Origin: Micromussa lordhowensis
Lineage: Eukaryota; Cnidaria; Anthozoa; Scleractinia; Lobophylliidae
Reading direction: 5' to 3'
NCBI GenBank assembly: GCA_964020085.1
Contig: OZ026608.1
Coordinates: 1,370,881 to 1,434,880 of the forward strand
DNA length: 64,000 nt
The notes beneath the pieces are model-generated. The model saw nothing but the letters and a program-made list of their open reading frames with translations. It was not told the origin of the DNA and did not search any database. Position numbers and translations under genes: made by a program. Positions 1 through 11,325 of this stretch are shown piece by piece. Position 1 is the stretch's first letter. Each line of letters starts with the position of its first letter.

Positions 1-259
1 TTAACCCAATCAACTGCAATTCCATCTGGAGTATCCAAGTCTATTTTAACCAAGACATCTACTTTGGGGTTCTCTTCCATCTTGGCACGATTGATAGTTT
101 CATTAATGACATCTGTCCAGAATATGTATCCACTTTCAAAGTCGTAATCCAATGCTATTGCACCACGCTGTCCTGGTATTAGTTCCGTGTAGTCTGAAGA
201 GTCAAACAGGATGCGCCGGATATCTTGACGATTTGCAAAAATCAGGTACCCTGGTTCAC
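1..259 (-). CDS. VLDLR-like gene exon 11 (partial): start of YWTD beta-propeller
   Basis: The acceptor CTACAG lies at 260-265. The reading [17 protein letters not shown] opens the LDLR-type propeller, then YIFWTDV and PDGIAVDWV follow, which are blade motifs. The exon is cut by the window edge. The propeller is the part that drives ligand release at low pH in this family. Confidence 0.9.
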
Positions 260-3200
260 CTGTAGGAACAAAACCCAACTCTACGAGTTAAATTGTACCA
301 AACTGAAAGTCAAATTCAGCCCCATAAATTGATTAGCCCCCAACCAGATGCTGATTAGCCTTAAATCTTAAGTCATTTTCCCACCACCAAAAAATCAAAC
401 TAAGTAACCATCCTTTCTTTACTCACGACAGGGCTGTTGTCACAATTTGACAACGCTTACTGAAGGCAAACTAAACAGAATGTAGCCTACTACTTGGCTG
501 TGCTAAATCTGTTCATGTTACAGTAATAAGGTCGTGACTGTGGCCTGACAAGAATGAAAACTGTGTAAACTATATGTAGATTCCTTGACTTATTCCAAAT
601 TGCTTTCATTTACAACAAAATAAATAGACATATCTATAGCCCTATTCACATAATGGGACACATCACATGAACACTAAGGCTCTCTAATGTGACTGGTATT
701 ACATGCTGTCACAATATGTCACAGAAATCCTGAACATTTTATATTGACTATATAATAGTGCACACTTCAAACTTTAAATTCAATTAAGCAGGAGTTTCAT
801 TGAGGGCTGGTTGACTAGATGTGAGGAAGATTTTGCCCACCTTGCTCGACCATCTAGAGAAAGTTTTTTTTATAAAGAAGTTTAGTCCAAAAAGTTTTGC
901 CTGCCTGTGAAAACAAGTTGCCCTCCTGGTGGAAACTTTAATGGAACCCCTGATTAAGTTATTAACTGATCATGATGAATCAAATGAATATCTACCAACC
1001 TATTGCTTTACAGCTACGTTTGTCTGGCTCCATGAAATAGCCCGCTCGGCAATAGCATTTGAAACTTCCTTTTGTGTTGAAACACAATTGGCTGCACATT
1101 CCAGGGATTTTACACTCATTAACATCTGCAAGTACAACATTCAGAGAATATGATTATTATGAAGTATACCCTGAAATAATGAGCACTGTGTGACCTCTGG
1201 GTTACTAATCAAAAACAAAACTGCTTCTATAACTGGAGTTGATTATCAAGCTGTTTTCAAGCATGAACAGTCTTCCAGACAACTTGAAAGAGGGGTTTTA
1301 GGTCAAAAATCCAACATGATTAGCCAGCTGGCCTGAAAAAATTTGGAAAACCTCTATCAATTTGACACAGACCTTATTTATTAACAAATTTCCATTCCTC
1401 ATTCATATTGCTTTCAAAACATATCTCGAACCCTGATGGACACAGGTACCCTGTTAATTTGCCTTACCTACCTACTGATCAAAGCAGGGGGAAAAATTGT
1501 TTCATGAACATTTGTTTGGAAAACAATCATGTACCTTGACAAACTCTGTTGTCATCCTTGTCTATTTCAAAGCCTTCACGACAGGAGCAGACATATGATG
1601 TTTTTGTGTCATTGCAGAACTGTTGGCAATGCCCATTGTGATCAACACATTCATCAATTCCTGAAATAAGAAAACCACTTACATTCAAAAAAGAAACAGC
1701 CCTACAAATTTTCAGGTAACAATGCAAACATTCGCTCTGGATAATCTTTAACTTTTTTCCTTAAGTGCAATGAATGCCACACCATTAGTCGTTTTTCCCA
1801 GTTCCAAAGTTGTCAAAGTTGAGAACAAGCAAAGGAGCAATGGAAAAAGCTTGACTAAATCTTAAAGCAAAGTAATCAGTTACTTTCTAAACTTTACAGA
1901 AGTTCAACATGATATTTGCCATGGATAATCTTTTCCATTTCATTACAAATACAAACACAGTAAGAAAAGAACAACTCACCACAAGACATGGGCTCATCCA
2001 TCTTATTACTACAGTCACTGTGATCATCACAAACTTTACTTTCCGGAATACACTGGTCCGAATCTCCACATCGGAATTCACCATCTTTACAAAGCTTTGC
2101 GGGTTCAGCTACGATAATAGAAAACATACATGACCTGTTACCTATCATACTCGAAACAAAATTCTTGAATCAACGTCTTTGGTTGAGAATTTATTGGAGA
2201 GTTAATAAATCATGCATATGTTAGTGTAGCGTTTACACCACAGTATATGTTTTTTAAGCACAATGTTATATGAGATTATCAATAATCAGAGTTAACTGGG
2301 AGATCTGCTGTTGGCCAGTGGATGATTGCCGCGGGCATGGGTCATTGTCCCATTTTGCCCTTGTGGTCTTGCTCTGCGTAGCTTTGTCCCTTTGTCTTTG
2401 GTTTCCTCCCATCCACCGACCTCTTGGTTCATGGTGGGACCTGTGTCCAGGTAAGGACACTTCTTCTCCACTGAGAATTCACTGTGCCAGGTGCCAGAGG
2501 GAGGTGACCCATGGGTGGTTGCCTTGGGTTCCCATTTATTTGCATTTTGCCCACGCTTGCTTGCTCATTGCCTGCTTTGCTGTCAATTGGCACTGACCCA
2601 CAATTTTGAATATTGCTTTTCCACAAGTTACTTGACAGTTGCAAAGGAATTGGTTGCAGAATGAAACTCTACAGGTAAACCACTTCTTAGCAGAGCTCTG
2701 GCGCCCTAAGCGGAGCCCCATACCCATATGGGAAAGAAAAGGAAACCCATGGACTGATTTTGCCATGGTTATCATGGGTAACAGTATTGCTCGTGGGCAT
2801 GTATGCACGACGACAAAGCCGATGAAGTCGCGCAAGATGGCGGCAATACTCCAGCTAATAGGTTGACAGAGACATGCACCCTTGGTTTCTATCTTTATAG
2901 CTTCTTTAGTATTGAATGCCCATGCTATGGTCAATTGTCACCTGTCAAAACAAGGTACCCGCTGACCAGTATCATGTGGCCATATCGCGGGCTTAAGTTT
3001 AGAGCCCATTGAGGTCACATGTATTTTGTGACCGCTGACCAAGTGCAGTTTTTTTTTTTATTGGATTGCAGGCTCATGTCAAGTTGACTTGTTGTTAACA
3101 GGGCCAGGGTGTCTGGAAGCAGGCTAACGCTAACCCAGGATTATACAAGTTAACCGAAATATAAATTTTTCTTGTATACAGATGTTTTTTTCACTGCTTT

Positions 3201-6200
3201 TGTTTTGTGTATTTTGAGGACCTTGAGATTATTCAAACTCAAAACAGAAGGCCAAACAACATAAACAGAAAACATTGCCGTAAAGTTACAAAACTCAAAT
3301 CAAAACTCTTGCTTATCCTGGGTTAGCTTAATCGGGCTTTGAACATCCCGGTCCAGGAACTCCACTTTTAGGCTTGGCTAAATCTATATATTAAGTTGAT
3401 TGCTTCATATTATGAAAATCATCTAACCAGAGCTATCTTGATTGTGCAACCACAATGTACATAACATCAGTTCTCCTTATACATGTAGATTGTCATCCAC
3501 ATTATTCAATGGTGAAAGGTGAATTGATCAACAAGACACAAGCGCGAGACAGAGAAAAAAATCTGAGTCCCCGACAGGAATCCAACCCATGACCTCTCGA
3601 ACACTGGGCGGGCGCTCTATCCACTGAGCTACGAGAACTCAAGGAGAGCAAGGTCATTTTAACTGAGTTCATATGTGAAAGGTGCCCAGTATACTGCTAG
3701 GATCAGCACTGTAGAAGTCATTGTAAGTAGTGATAAGTGAATAAAGATGGTGAATTTTAAGCTCAGTAATTAAACGTGAAAGGTGAATTGATCAACATGA
3801 CACAAGCATGAGACAGAAAAACTTTCATTACCAAGCTTAAAATTTACCATCTTTATTCACTTATTATTCAATGGTTATTTCAAAAATCAATTTTGTGGTA
3901 CATCAAGTTATATAGCTGGCGATTTTTCTTACTTTCATTAGCTGTCACTACAAGAGTGTATTGATATTCAAGGAGAAATTAGATTTTCGCAAGGTTCCAC
4001 GAAACCAAACCACTTTTTTTTTCTCATACATAGGAACCTACACGTTTCAAAATAGCTCCACGGTTCCAAACCTGGTCAAATAAACAAACCATGCAGACTA
4101 CCTACAGGCAAGTACAATTCAAAGGTAAGAGTTATAAAACATCCACTTACGACAATTCCGTTCATCAGAGTTATCCAAACAGTCATTGTTTCCATTGCAC
4201 TTCAAATATAAATAAATACACCTTCCATTTGTGCAACTGAACTCATTGGAACTACAGGAGGTGAGATCTGTAGAGGAGCAAATGGAAAACACTCAGAACA
4301 TAAAACATAAAACCTGACGCGACAGGAAATAGAGTCTTTGCCAGGCTGGCAGTCCATAGCCAAGGTTATCTCCTGTCTCTATAGCACAAAGCAACTAATA
4401 GTATTTCAACTCCCTGGTCCCTAGCTCCTAGTCATTACAGGGTCCCCCCACCATGAATCCCTTAAATACCTGGGTGGAGAGAGAGGCAATGTGACAGTAA
4501 AGTATCTTCACTCCACAAAGCACTGTGATAGTATGAAATATCAACATCAATTTGGGGCTTTCAACTATGTTAGACAAATAAATCAGAGTGGAACAAAGTA
4601 GATGGACATCTTAGCAATTTTCCATCTGCACTTCACCATTTGGTGACATGACACAGTGCAATATTTTACCTGGCACAAGACCCCGGATTTTTCCCACAAA
4701 AAAAAAAAAACAAAACTATGACTGCTACTCATCACAATCAACACTTACTACATCCTTTCTCATCTGAGCCATCTTTGCAATCGTTTTCTCCATCGCACTT
4801 CCAACCATCATGGATGCAGCCACCATCGTCACACTGGAACTCTGCATGCTTACATCTGGGACTGTGGGTAGGGCAACCTATCTCATCAGAATTATCTTGG
4901 CAATCATTGTCACCATCACAATGCCAGGTCTTCATTATACACCGTCCATTACCACAGGTGAACTGTGTTGGATTGCAAGATTTGTTAGCTGCAAATGGGA
5001 GAGAATAAAATTAGCTTCCAGAATTTCCTCAGCACTGATATGCAGAGGCCGATACATTGAGAAAGAAAAGAACCTTAGATCAGCATGTTACTGTTCTAGT
5101 TTCTCAAACAAGTCAGAGAACTAAGGCTTTTTCTTTGTCCAATGCATATACATGCTGAAAAATCTCAACTTTCACAAGACTTGCTAGAACAAAATTTTGG
5201 AACTATGCAGCCAGCTTACATACAAACAGAAAGAATCATTTAAACATTTTGAAAAAGTCCAGGGTTGTCAGTAATGCATATTATGCATGAACATGCCAGT
5301 TGTTAAAAAAAATTAACCTATGAAACACATTTGTTACATAAGAGAAATAGGATCCATGATCAAAACAGGAAATTAATGCCAGTTGATAGCAAGCTTCATA
5401 AACAGTGCAATCCTAGTTTCTTGAATCCTCGATTTTCAAACTTGCCAATAACTCAAACCAAAAGTTGTTCACTCCCCCCAGTCCAATACTAATAGACCTT
5501 TTTACTGATACGGCGGCCATCTTGAATTCCGAGGAAATTATGGGATGCCCAGGGGGCAGATGAGAAATAATTAAAAAGAATACTGTGGCGTGATAACTTT
5601 TCGATAACCATAGGAACAATTGCCAAATATCGTGACGGAAAGATGTAACGCTTGTAATATTTGTTATGGAATATGAGAGACAAGCAGTAAAACTTTATCC
5701 TGAAAGCTGTGTATAGGACAAATTTTCCAGCGATTGCCCCCTCGGTAGCCCATAATTTCTCAGTCAAAACAATAGAATTCAAGATGGTCGCCGTATCGGT
5801 AAAAAGGTCTATTGTTATGTACTTCTGATTTCTCGGACTATCCAATTTTTCAAACGAATACTTTCATTTCCTTTGGAAGTTTGAAAAATTGGGATGACTT
5901 GATTTCCATACACCAGTTCTAGATACAAAACTGAATAGCTGTTGTTGGCTTTAAATGACAACTAGAGCAGACAAATAACAAAAAATAAATAAAAACTTAC
6001 GGCAATGGGTTTCATCAGAGTTATCACCACAGTCATTGTCATAATCACATTGCCACGTGTTTGTGATACACTTGCCATTTGCGCAGGTAAACTCATTGGA
6101 TTTACATGTCTTGTTACCTGGAGAAATTGTTCCTTTTGTTCAGAGAATAGTAGGGTAAAATAAAAGCAAAAACAAAACAACAAATTAATGAAATTTCCAA

Positions 6201-9200
6201 CACCAGACACAGAGAGGATGTTTCCCTGATGTTTAGATTTACTGTATTGAGTTACACTGTTAGGGGATTAATTTTTATTTAAATGGGTCAATGTTTTTTA
6301 TTGCTGTGTCATTAAAATTAAATGATCAGTTTGGGGGAAAAGTCACTTTGTTTCTTTTTAAGACAACTTCATTTGTAGCACACAGAATACCTTATGGAGA
6401 ATAATGTTTAATTTTACAGGGATGTCTAAGCTATTGATTATTCTTGAATAATATCACTACTGAATACGCGAAACTACTGAATACTGTTTATTTAGAAGAG
6501 CAAAGGTTGGTAAACAGCAATGAGCTAATATCTCAAATAGAATTCCGACACTGCTAATCAAACATTGGGTTTAATTTCAAAATAACTGAAAATAGTATTT
6601 ATTTTTTAAAAACAGTATTACATGACAAACACAACAAATATATCACGTTGATTTTCAAGGAAAAGAATTACAAATCCAAAAGCAACTGAATAATGAATTT
6701 ACATATCAAATACTGCTTTATGGAAAATAAATCACTAAATACATGTAATGTCATTGAGAAGGGAAAAATGCTGATTAAGTGATACATTAAATCCAAGTAT
6801 TTTACGGTTATGTGTATAATTTTATTGAGATGAGGAGGTTAGTTTTTGCAATTTTTAATTGGACTGATTAAAACTGAAATATGAGCTGCTTTGACCAAAT
6901 TTATATCAGTGGAAATGCTTTAGCAAGAATTTTGAAACCAGAAAAATCAAGACTTGTGTTGCTATTTAAGCTCATTTTTTAAAATCATTCATTTTAAATT
7001 GTTTGTTTTTTGTCATCCTCCTCTCATATGCCTGGTGGACAAGTCATTTCAACACCTTACCACATCCTTGTTCATCACTACCATCTTCGCAGTCCTTGTC
7101 ACGATCACACAGCCACCGTTTTGGAATACACTGTCCATTGCCGCATACATGTTCATTGTTTGAACAAGTTCTATGGGCTACAAGGATATGAATGTTAAGC
7201 ATTATCAGGTGTTCATTTGAGCCAGGTACACAGCCAACTGACTACTGTATTTTTGCCTGCCTGATTTGGTCATCTGAAGGAAAGTCTTTCTTATAAAGAA
7301 GTTCAATTCAAAAGGTTTTGTCTGCCTGTGAAAACCAATTGCTTTCCGTCTGAAAACCTTAACGAAGTCCAAGGCATGACAGATAAAATGGACACAAAAC
7401 AAAACAAGTCACATTTAAAATCACACAGTTCAAACCTTAACATAGAGTTCCTTGTAAAGCTTTTTGATTAAGATTAATTTGAACAAAACAAACCTTGAGA
7501 TTTCCACAAATGACTAAATACTTTGAAATTAAGTACACATGTCAATCACAATCAAGAACAAATAGATACTTTATCCACATACCACAATTTGGGGGCTCAT
7601 CAGAATTGTCACCGCAATCATTGTCATGATCGCAAACCCATCTTTGAGGAATGCAACGATCATTAGTTGTGCACTCGAATTGGCTTGAAGGATCACAGTT
7701 TTTAACTTCTAAAAATGAAAGCGAACACACAGTTACAAAAATTACCAAGATCAGCACAAGTGTGCATGTACGCAACAAATGTACAGCTGTAGTCGACTGT
7801 GGGCTACAGCTTACATGTAACTACAATTAAAATTGCTGTATTAGCTACAGTAGGAGACGATTATTTTGAACTTGATTATTTTGGATTCCCTGCTATTTTG
7901 AACTCAAAACTAATCAGTCCATCAGTAATTTACTATCAGCATCTTCCAACCCGAGAGTTTGAAATAGGGAGGTTCAACTCACATGCATGTACTGTTCTTG
8001 CTTAACTACAACTCCCATTACCACAGCATTGTAAAACTGCTACAGTGTATATGTAGGGGGCCTGAGTATTACCACTTCCTTTGGACCGCTCATACATATA
8101 AGCATCAATTAAAGTTCTCCAACAACTTACCAATATAGTGATTTATATTACTATGTGGAGGAGGCACTATAAAAGAGTAAAGCATATGTGGTTCTAACCA
8201 GAGTAAAGCTGTCAGGATCTGACAAAACTGTTGCGTTGTACAGACAGGTAAGTGAAGCACTTGGCTAATATTACCATCTGCTCTGAGTTGATAGAGTTAA
8301 AGTACAGCCGTGGTAAACTTGAAAAGCTGACATTTCTACCATTAACCTTTTGACATCACTTTGTTGCTTGAAATGTCAACTTTTCAGAGTTGTTACAGCA
8401 CTTACTTTACCCACATCAACCCATCACAGAATGTATGCGTGAGCTGCAGTTGTTAAAAGGATTTCATTTCTCAGAAGGTGAATGAAGAGCACATCCCATT
8501 AGCCACTTCACACTAGAGAGGGCTAACTCATCCAGAAGAATTTTACTCTTCCACCTTAAGGAGCTGTTTTAAAATTTCAGACACATAACTGGTCTGATTT
8601 GAACTGCTCTATTTTCACACTGGACAAGACAGAAAACGTGTCTTAGATGAGTTACTATTGTGACTGTAACTTATGAGACTGGTCACTTTCCTGAGCCAGG
8701 TTATTAAAATAACATTACGAACTTGTGCAGTCTACCCCTACAATTTCTTATCGGGAAAAACAAAATAAAGCAGGTATGTTTTTGTCATGGAACCCAATGA
8801 AGCAAAATACTTGTAAGGTACATTTTATGCATTGCCATATTTGCCACATGGAGCTCTCCGGTGGATTTTGGGCAAAAACTATCGCTGTTTCGTTAAATGT
8901 CTCACTCCTTTACTCAAATGTGAGCTCTTCATACCCGTTCTTTCACAATTAATCATGTTGTATCATTGCCACAGTACAGATATTATATAGAAATCATAAA
9001 AAAGCTGACCATTATAACATCTCCCCCCTTTCCACAAGAAAAAACAAAATGACAAACTAGGTTGAACAGAAAAGAGAAACTTAAAATTGCTTTTCTGGAT
9101 CACTCAGACATGTAGCTGACGGATTTACATTTTAAATAGAGCATACATATCGCCTCGCCACAAACAGTCTGTTCAAGTGACTGACATGTTGTCATTAAAT

Positions 9201-11325
9201 TAGATGAACATCTTGTTCCTGTCCCCTTTACAGGATAAAAATAGAACTATTGGAAATGGAAATTGGCAAATACAAGTAACAAGTAATGGAGTACCAAGAG
9301 CAAGTTCCCAAAAGTTAGATTTGGCTAGTGACAGGGTGACACTGAACAAAATTAAAGCACTCTTTTTTATTGTTTGCACTGACGTTCTTTTCGTCTGGAT
9401 CGTTAAATGAATGGATGGATTAGAAAGTGTGTTGAAACGTGTCTCACACACGTTACAGAAAGTGGACAGATCTGCGACAGAACAGGACCTTTGTACCTAC
9501 CACCAGCCATTTTCACGTGCGCATCACAAACTTCACCCCCGTAAAATAAATACGGTATTGGACAAGTCACGGACTATTCGACAGGAAGTCAAGTTACTGT
9601 ACGGAACCACGTCAAACTAAAAGTATAAATGTCCATTAAGAAGATTGAAGCCTTGGAGAAGTTTTTAGCTTTAATTTATAAGTTTGTTAATCGAGAAGAA
9701 TTAAAAACGCTAAACGACGCCTCTAAAACGACTGCAATGTTACCACAACAACTGAATTTGAGCGCAAATATGGCGTGGGAACAAAGATAAATTTGAGACG
9801 CCGGAGTCGAGACAGCGAACAAATTCGGTGAGGGCGGCGGGATTGATGTTACCGTTCGCACATTTGGCGTGAGAACAAAAAATCCCATTGGGCAAAGAAA
9901 AAGATAAACAAGTTGGTCCAACTGTTTACGAATGCTTTTCATTCTCTCGGCCAATAGTGTTATGTTCCGCCTGAGCTTATAGTCTTGTATGTAAATGAGC
10001 ACGACGAAACAAAAACAAGCAGAGACTCGGAAACCTGAAAATCACTAAAAATTTCCCAGTTTAATCACGATTACCTGTGTCCGGCCAAAATCGATCACAA
10101 AACCTTTGAGAACAATCGCAGAAGATAAGGTGAAAATATAAAAATATCTCCAACCCGTAATATGGCTAGCAAAAACACAGACCCAACCACGAATAGACGC
10201 CTGAACAACACGCACCCAGCGAACGGAATCAAGCGTCCATACTATTCACGATCATTCTCGATGTTTTTGCCTGTGTCATTTCAAATAAACGGCATTCTTG
10301 CCAATACACACCATAAATAAGTTCAAGATTACATTTGTTTTAATCCTGCCTTTCAAAAAAGCAGTTTCGAATGATTTTCATTCATCGAGTATTACGCTTA
10401 ATGGCGGGCTTTTCACGTATAAACACATCGACACGTAACCCAACATCTGCTGTTCTTTGTTCAACTTCGATTGCAAGCACAAATTTGCCGTGATATCAAA
10501 TGTATAAAATGTAAGAGACATATCATCACAGATAAAAATAAAAAGAATAACGCGATGGGACAGAAAACAGAGAAAAACACGACCAACGAACGACTGCTCC
10601 GTCTCGTTCTCCTTCACAACAACAACAAGCGGGTTCTATTATTACACATCATCAGGGATCGAAATACTTACGACAGTTTTGTTCGTCGGAGTTATCTCCA
10701 CAGTCATTACCACCATCACATTGCCAATTTTCTGGTATACACTTGAGATTCCCACAGACAAACTGATTTTCACCGCAACGAAACGCTGAAATAAAAGGAT
10801 GGTCGTTAGCACACGGTGATATGAGGTTCTTACAAGCTTAGACGTAGTACGATTGTATATAGCAGAGATTCAACACGATTTGAAACGTATTGAGTTTTAA
10901 AAACAACGAAAATATTTTTCAACACCTATTGTCTTAGTCTTTATGTTTAATAAGGAAATACAACAAGGCGATTTTCTGATGTTTTAAAAAAAGGAAAACA
11001 CGATTAGCCAAGGGAAGTAATAGATGTCGACAAGATTGTCCTTCACGAATGCTGTCGAACTGAATCGCTTTTTAGCCTATCCCGGAATATTTTGTACAAA
11101 AATCGTGACTTAAACGTGGGAAAATAAGGAATAGTGCATCCTTGGTGAAGGGAATAGAGATCGAGATCGTTGTTAACTCTACATTTTACGACAACGAAAA
11201 TCACAACAACGTAACTAGCACACTACGCAGCTAAAAGGTATGAGCTTACCTATTGTTTGAAAAAAATCCAAAGCGGCCAACAGACAGACCAAAATCCCAA
11301 ACACAGTCCCTCTGACTCTTGCCAT
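1..11325 (-). CDS. LDL-receptor family gene, VLDLR-like layout (5' part, 11 exons)
   Basis: Cell-surface endocytic or signalling receptor of the LDLR family. Eleven exons can be joined in frame (all introns phase 1): 11325-11250, 10785-10672, 7708-7583, 7177-7061, 6117-6001, 4988-4749, 4267-4151, 2108-1980, 1660-1535, 1125-1000 and 259-1. The first ~515 residues give a signal peptide (1-25), eight LDLa repeats (26-345), two calcium-binding EGF modules (346-429) and the first blades of a YWTD propeller. Eight LDLa plus two EGF before the propeller is the vertebrate VLDLR order (LDLR itself has seven). The rest of the propeller, last EGF, membrane segment and NPxY tail would lie beyond base 1. 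Family assignment is firm; orthology to VLDLR rather than another LDLR-type receptor is inference. Confidence 0.88.
858..935. repeat. dispersed repeat copy (pair with 7268-7355)
   Basis: About 80 bp around TATAAAGAAGTT and TGCCTGTGAAAAC is shared, with mismatches, with 7268-7355 in another intron of the same gene. It is unclassified and probably an old mobile-element fragment. Confidence 0.5.
1000..1125 (-). CDS. VLDLR-like gene exon 10: second calcium-binding EGF
   Basis: The exon starts [15 protein letters not shown] and ends [19 protein letters not shown]. The D-x-N-E-C start, six cysteines and the aromatic ring after the fourth cysteine mark an EGF-CA module. It is 126 nt, phase 1 on both sides, with acceptor TTGCAG and donor GTTGGT. 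Confidence 0.93.
   Translation of the reverse strand: MLMSVKSLECAANCVSTQKEVSNAIAERAISWSQTNVAVKQ
1535..1660 (-). CDS. VLDLR-like gene exon 9: first calcium-binding EGF
   Basis: It reads [16 protein letters not shown] then [21 protein letters not shown]. It has six cysteines and the D/E-C calcium signature. It is 126 nt, phase 1-1, with acceptor TTTCAG and donor GTACAT. It follows the last LDLa exon directly, as in LDLR and VLDLR. Confidence 0.93.
1801..1920. repeat. dispersed ~115-bp repeat, second copy at 19868-19980
   Basis: The two copies share GTTCCAAAG, GAGAACAAGC, GACTAAATCTTAAAGCAAAG and GAAGTTCAACATG in the same order. One copy is in an intron here and the other is intergenic. No coding potential or family was recognised. 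Confidence 0.7.
1980..2108 (-). CDS. VLDLR-like gene exon 8: LDLa repeat 8
   Basis: It reads [33 protein letters not shown] and [11 protein letters not shown]. Six cysteines are present. The usual C-D-G is CDD and the usual SDE is MDE, so calcium coordination may be somewhat altered. It is 129 nt, phase 1-1, with acceptor TCGTAG and donor GTGAGT. Confidence 0.9.
2270..3010. repeat. GC-richer insertion-like segment in intron, unclassified
   Basis: About 740 bp with clearly higher GC than the flanking intron and accidental open frames on both strands (132 codons on the minus strand at 2536-2934). No LDLa or other domain can be read in any frame. It is probably a fragment of an inserted element; no terminal repeats were seen. 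Confidence 0.35.
3513..3822 (-). mobile_element. tRNA-derived SINE with flanking repeated arms
   Basis: The minus strand carries an A-box-like TAGCTCAGTGGATAGAG (3615-3631) and a B-box-like GGGTTGGATTCC (3577-3588), spaced as in a tRNA. Copies of GTGAAAGGTGAATTGATCAA at about 3514 and 3776 flank it, and an inverted pair around AAGATGGTGAATTTTAAGC lies at about 3745 and 3835. It sits in an intron of the LDL-receptor gene. Confidence 0.7.
4151..4267 (-). CDS. VLDLR-like gene exon 7: LDLa repeat 7
   Basis: It reads [30 protein letters not shown] and LDNSDERNC. All six cysteines are kept. The first acidic calcium ligand (CDG) is CNG, which could weaken calcium binding. It is 117 nt, phase 1-1. 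Confidence 0.92.
4749..4988 (-). CDS. VLDLR-like gene exon 6: LDLa repeats 5 and 6
   Basis: One 240-nt exon encodes two repeats: [16 protein letters not shown]...DNSDEIGC, and [15 protein letters not shown]...DGSDEKGC. Both have the C-D-G-x-x-D-C and SDE calcium cage. It is the only multi-repeat LDLa exon of this gene; the others hold one each. Acceptor TTGCAG, donor GTAAGT. Confidence 0.93.
5491..5813. mobile_element. 323-bp TIR element (MITE-like)
   Basis: The terminal inverted repeats are about 38 bp: AATAGACCTTTTTACTGATA at the left and its near-perfect inverse, ending GGTAAAAAGGTCTATT, at the right. There is no coding capacity. No clear target duplication is visible, so the superfamily is open. 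Confidence 0.75.
6001..6117 (-). CDS. VLDLR-like gene exon 5: LDLa repeat 4
   Basis: It reads [30 protein letters not shown] and [10 protein letters not shown] full cysteine set and acidic cage are present. It is 117 nt, phase 1-1, with acceptor CTCCAG and donor GTAAGT. Confidence 0.93.
7061..7177 (-). CDS. VLDLR-like gene exon 4: LDLa repeat 3
   Basis: It reads [30 protein letters not shown] and EDGSDEQGC. It is 117 nt, phase 1-1, with acceptor TTGTAG and donor GTAAGG. Confidence 0.93.
7268..7355. repeat. dispersed repeat copy (pair with 858-935)
   Basis: It shares TATAAAGAAGTT and TGCCTGTGAAAAC with 858-935 in the same order. Unclassified intronic repeat. Confidence 0.5.
7583..7708 (-). 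CDS. VLDLR-like gene exon 3: LDLa repeat 2
   Basis: It reads [32 protein letters not shown] and [11 protein letters not shown]. It is 126 nt, phase 1-1, with donor GTATGT. The acceptor is a tandem TAGAAG, so an alternative one-codon shift is possible. Confidence 0.92.
7709..10671. other. 3-kb intron, no further exon seen
   Basis: AT-rich sequence between LDLa exons 2 and 3. I found no cysteine-rich frame with splice sites and no recognised mobile element. Short accidental frames are present on both strands. Confidence 0.6.
10672..10785 (-). CDS. VLDLR-like gene exon 2: LDLa repeat 1
   Basis: It reads [29 protein letters not shown] and GDNSDEQNC. It is 114 nt, phase 1-1, with acceptor TTTCAG and donor GTAAGT. 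It is the first ligand-binding repeat after the signal peptide. Confidence 0.93.
11250..11325 (-). CDS. VLDLR-like gene exon 1: start codon and signal peptide
   Basis: ATG at 11325-11323 opens [19 protein letters not shown], a basic start followed by a hydrophobic core, which fits a signal peptide. The exon ends in phase 1 at donor GTAAGC, matching the next exon. No exon further upstream is needed for the coding frame. Confidence 0.88.

Noticed and set aside
2536..2934. Minus-strand 132-codon frame in the LDL-receptor gene intron
   Set aside because: Cysteines do not fit LDLa or EGF spacing, no matching phase-1 splice sites, and it lies in a GC-richer insertion-like segment.
3560..3645. Functional tRNA gene on the minus strand
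   Set aside because: A and B boxes are present, but the acceptor stem does not pair and SINE-type flanks are repeated; better explained as a SINE head.
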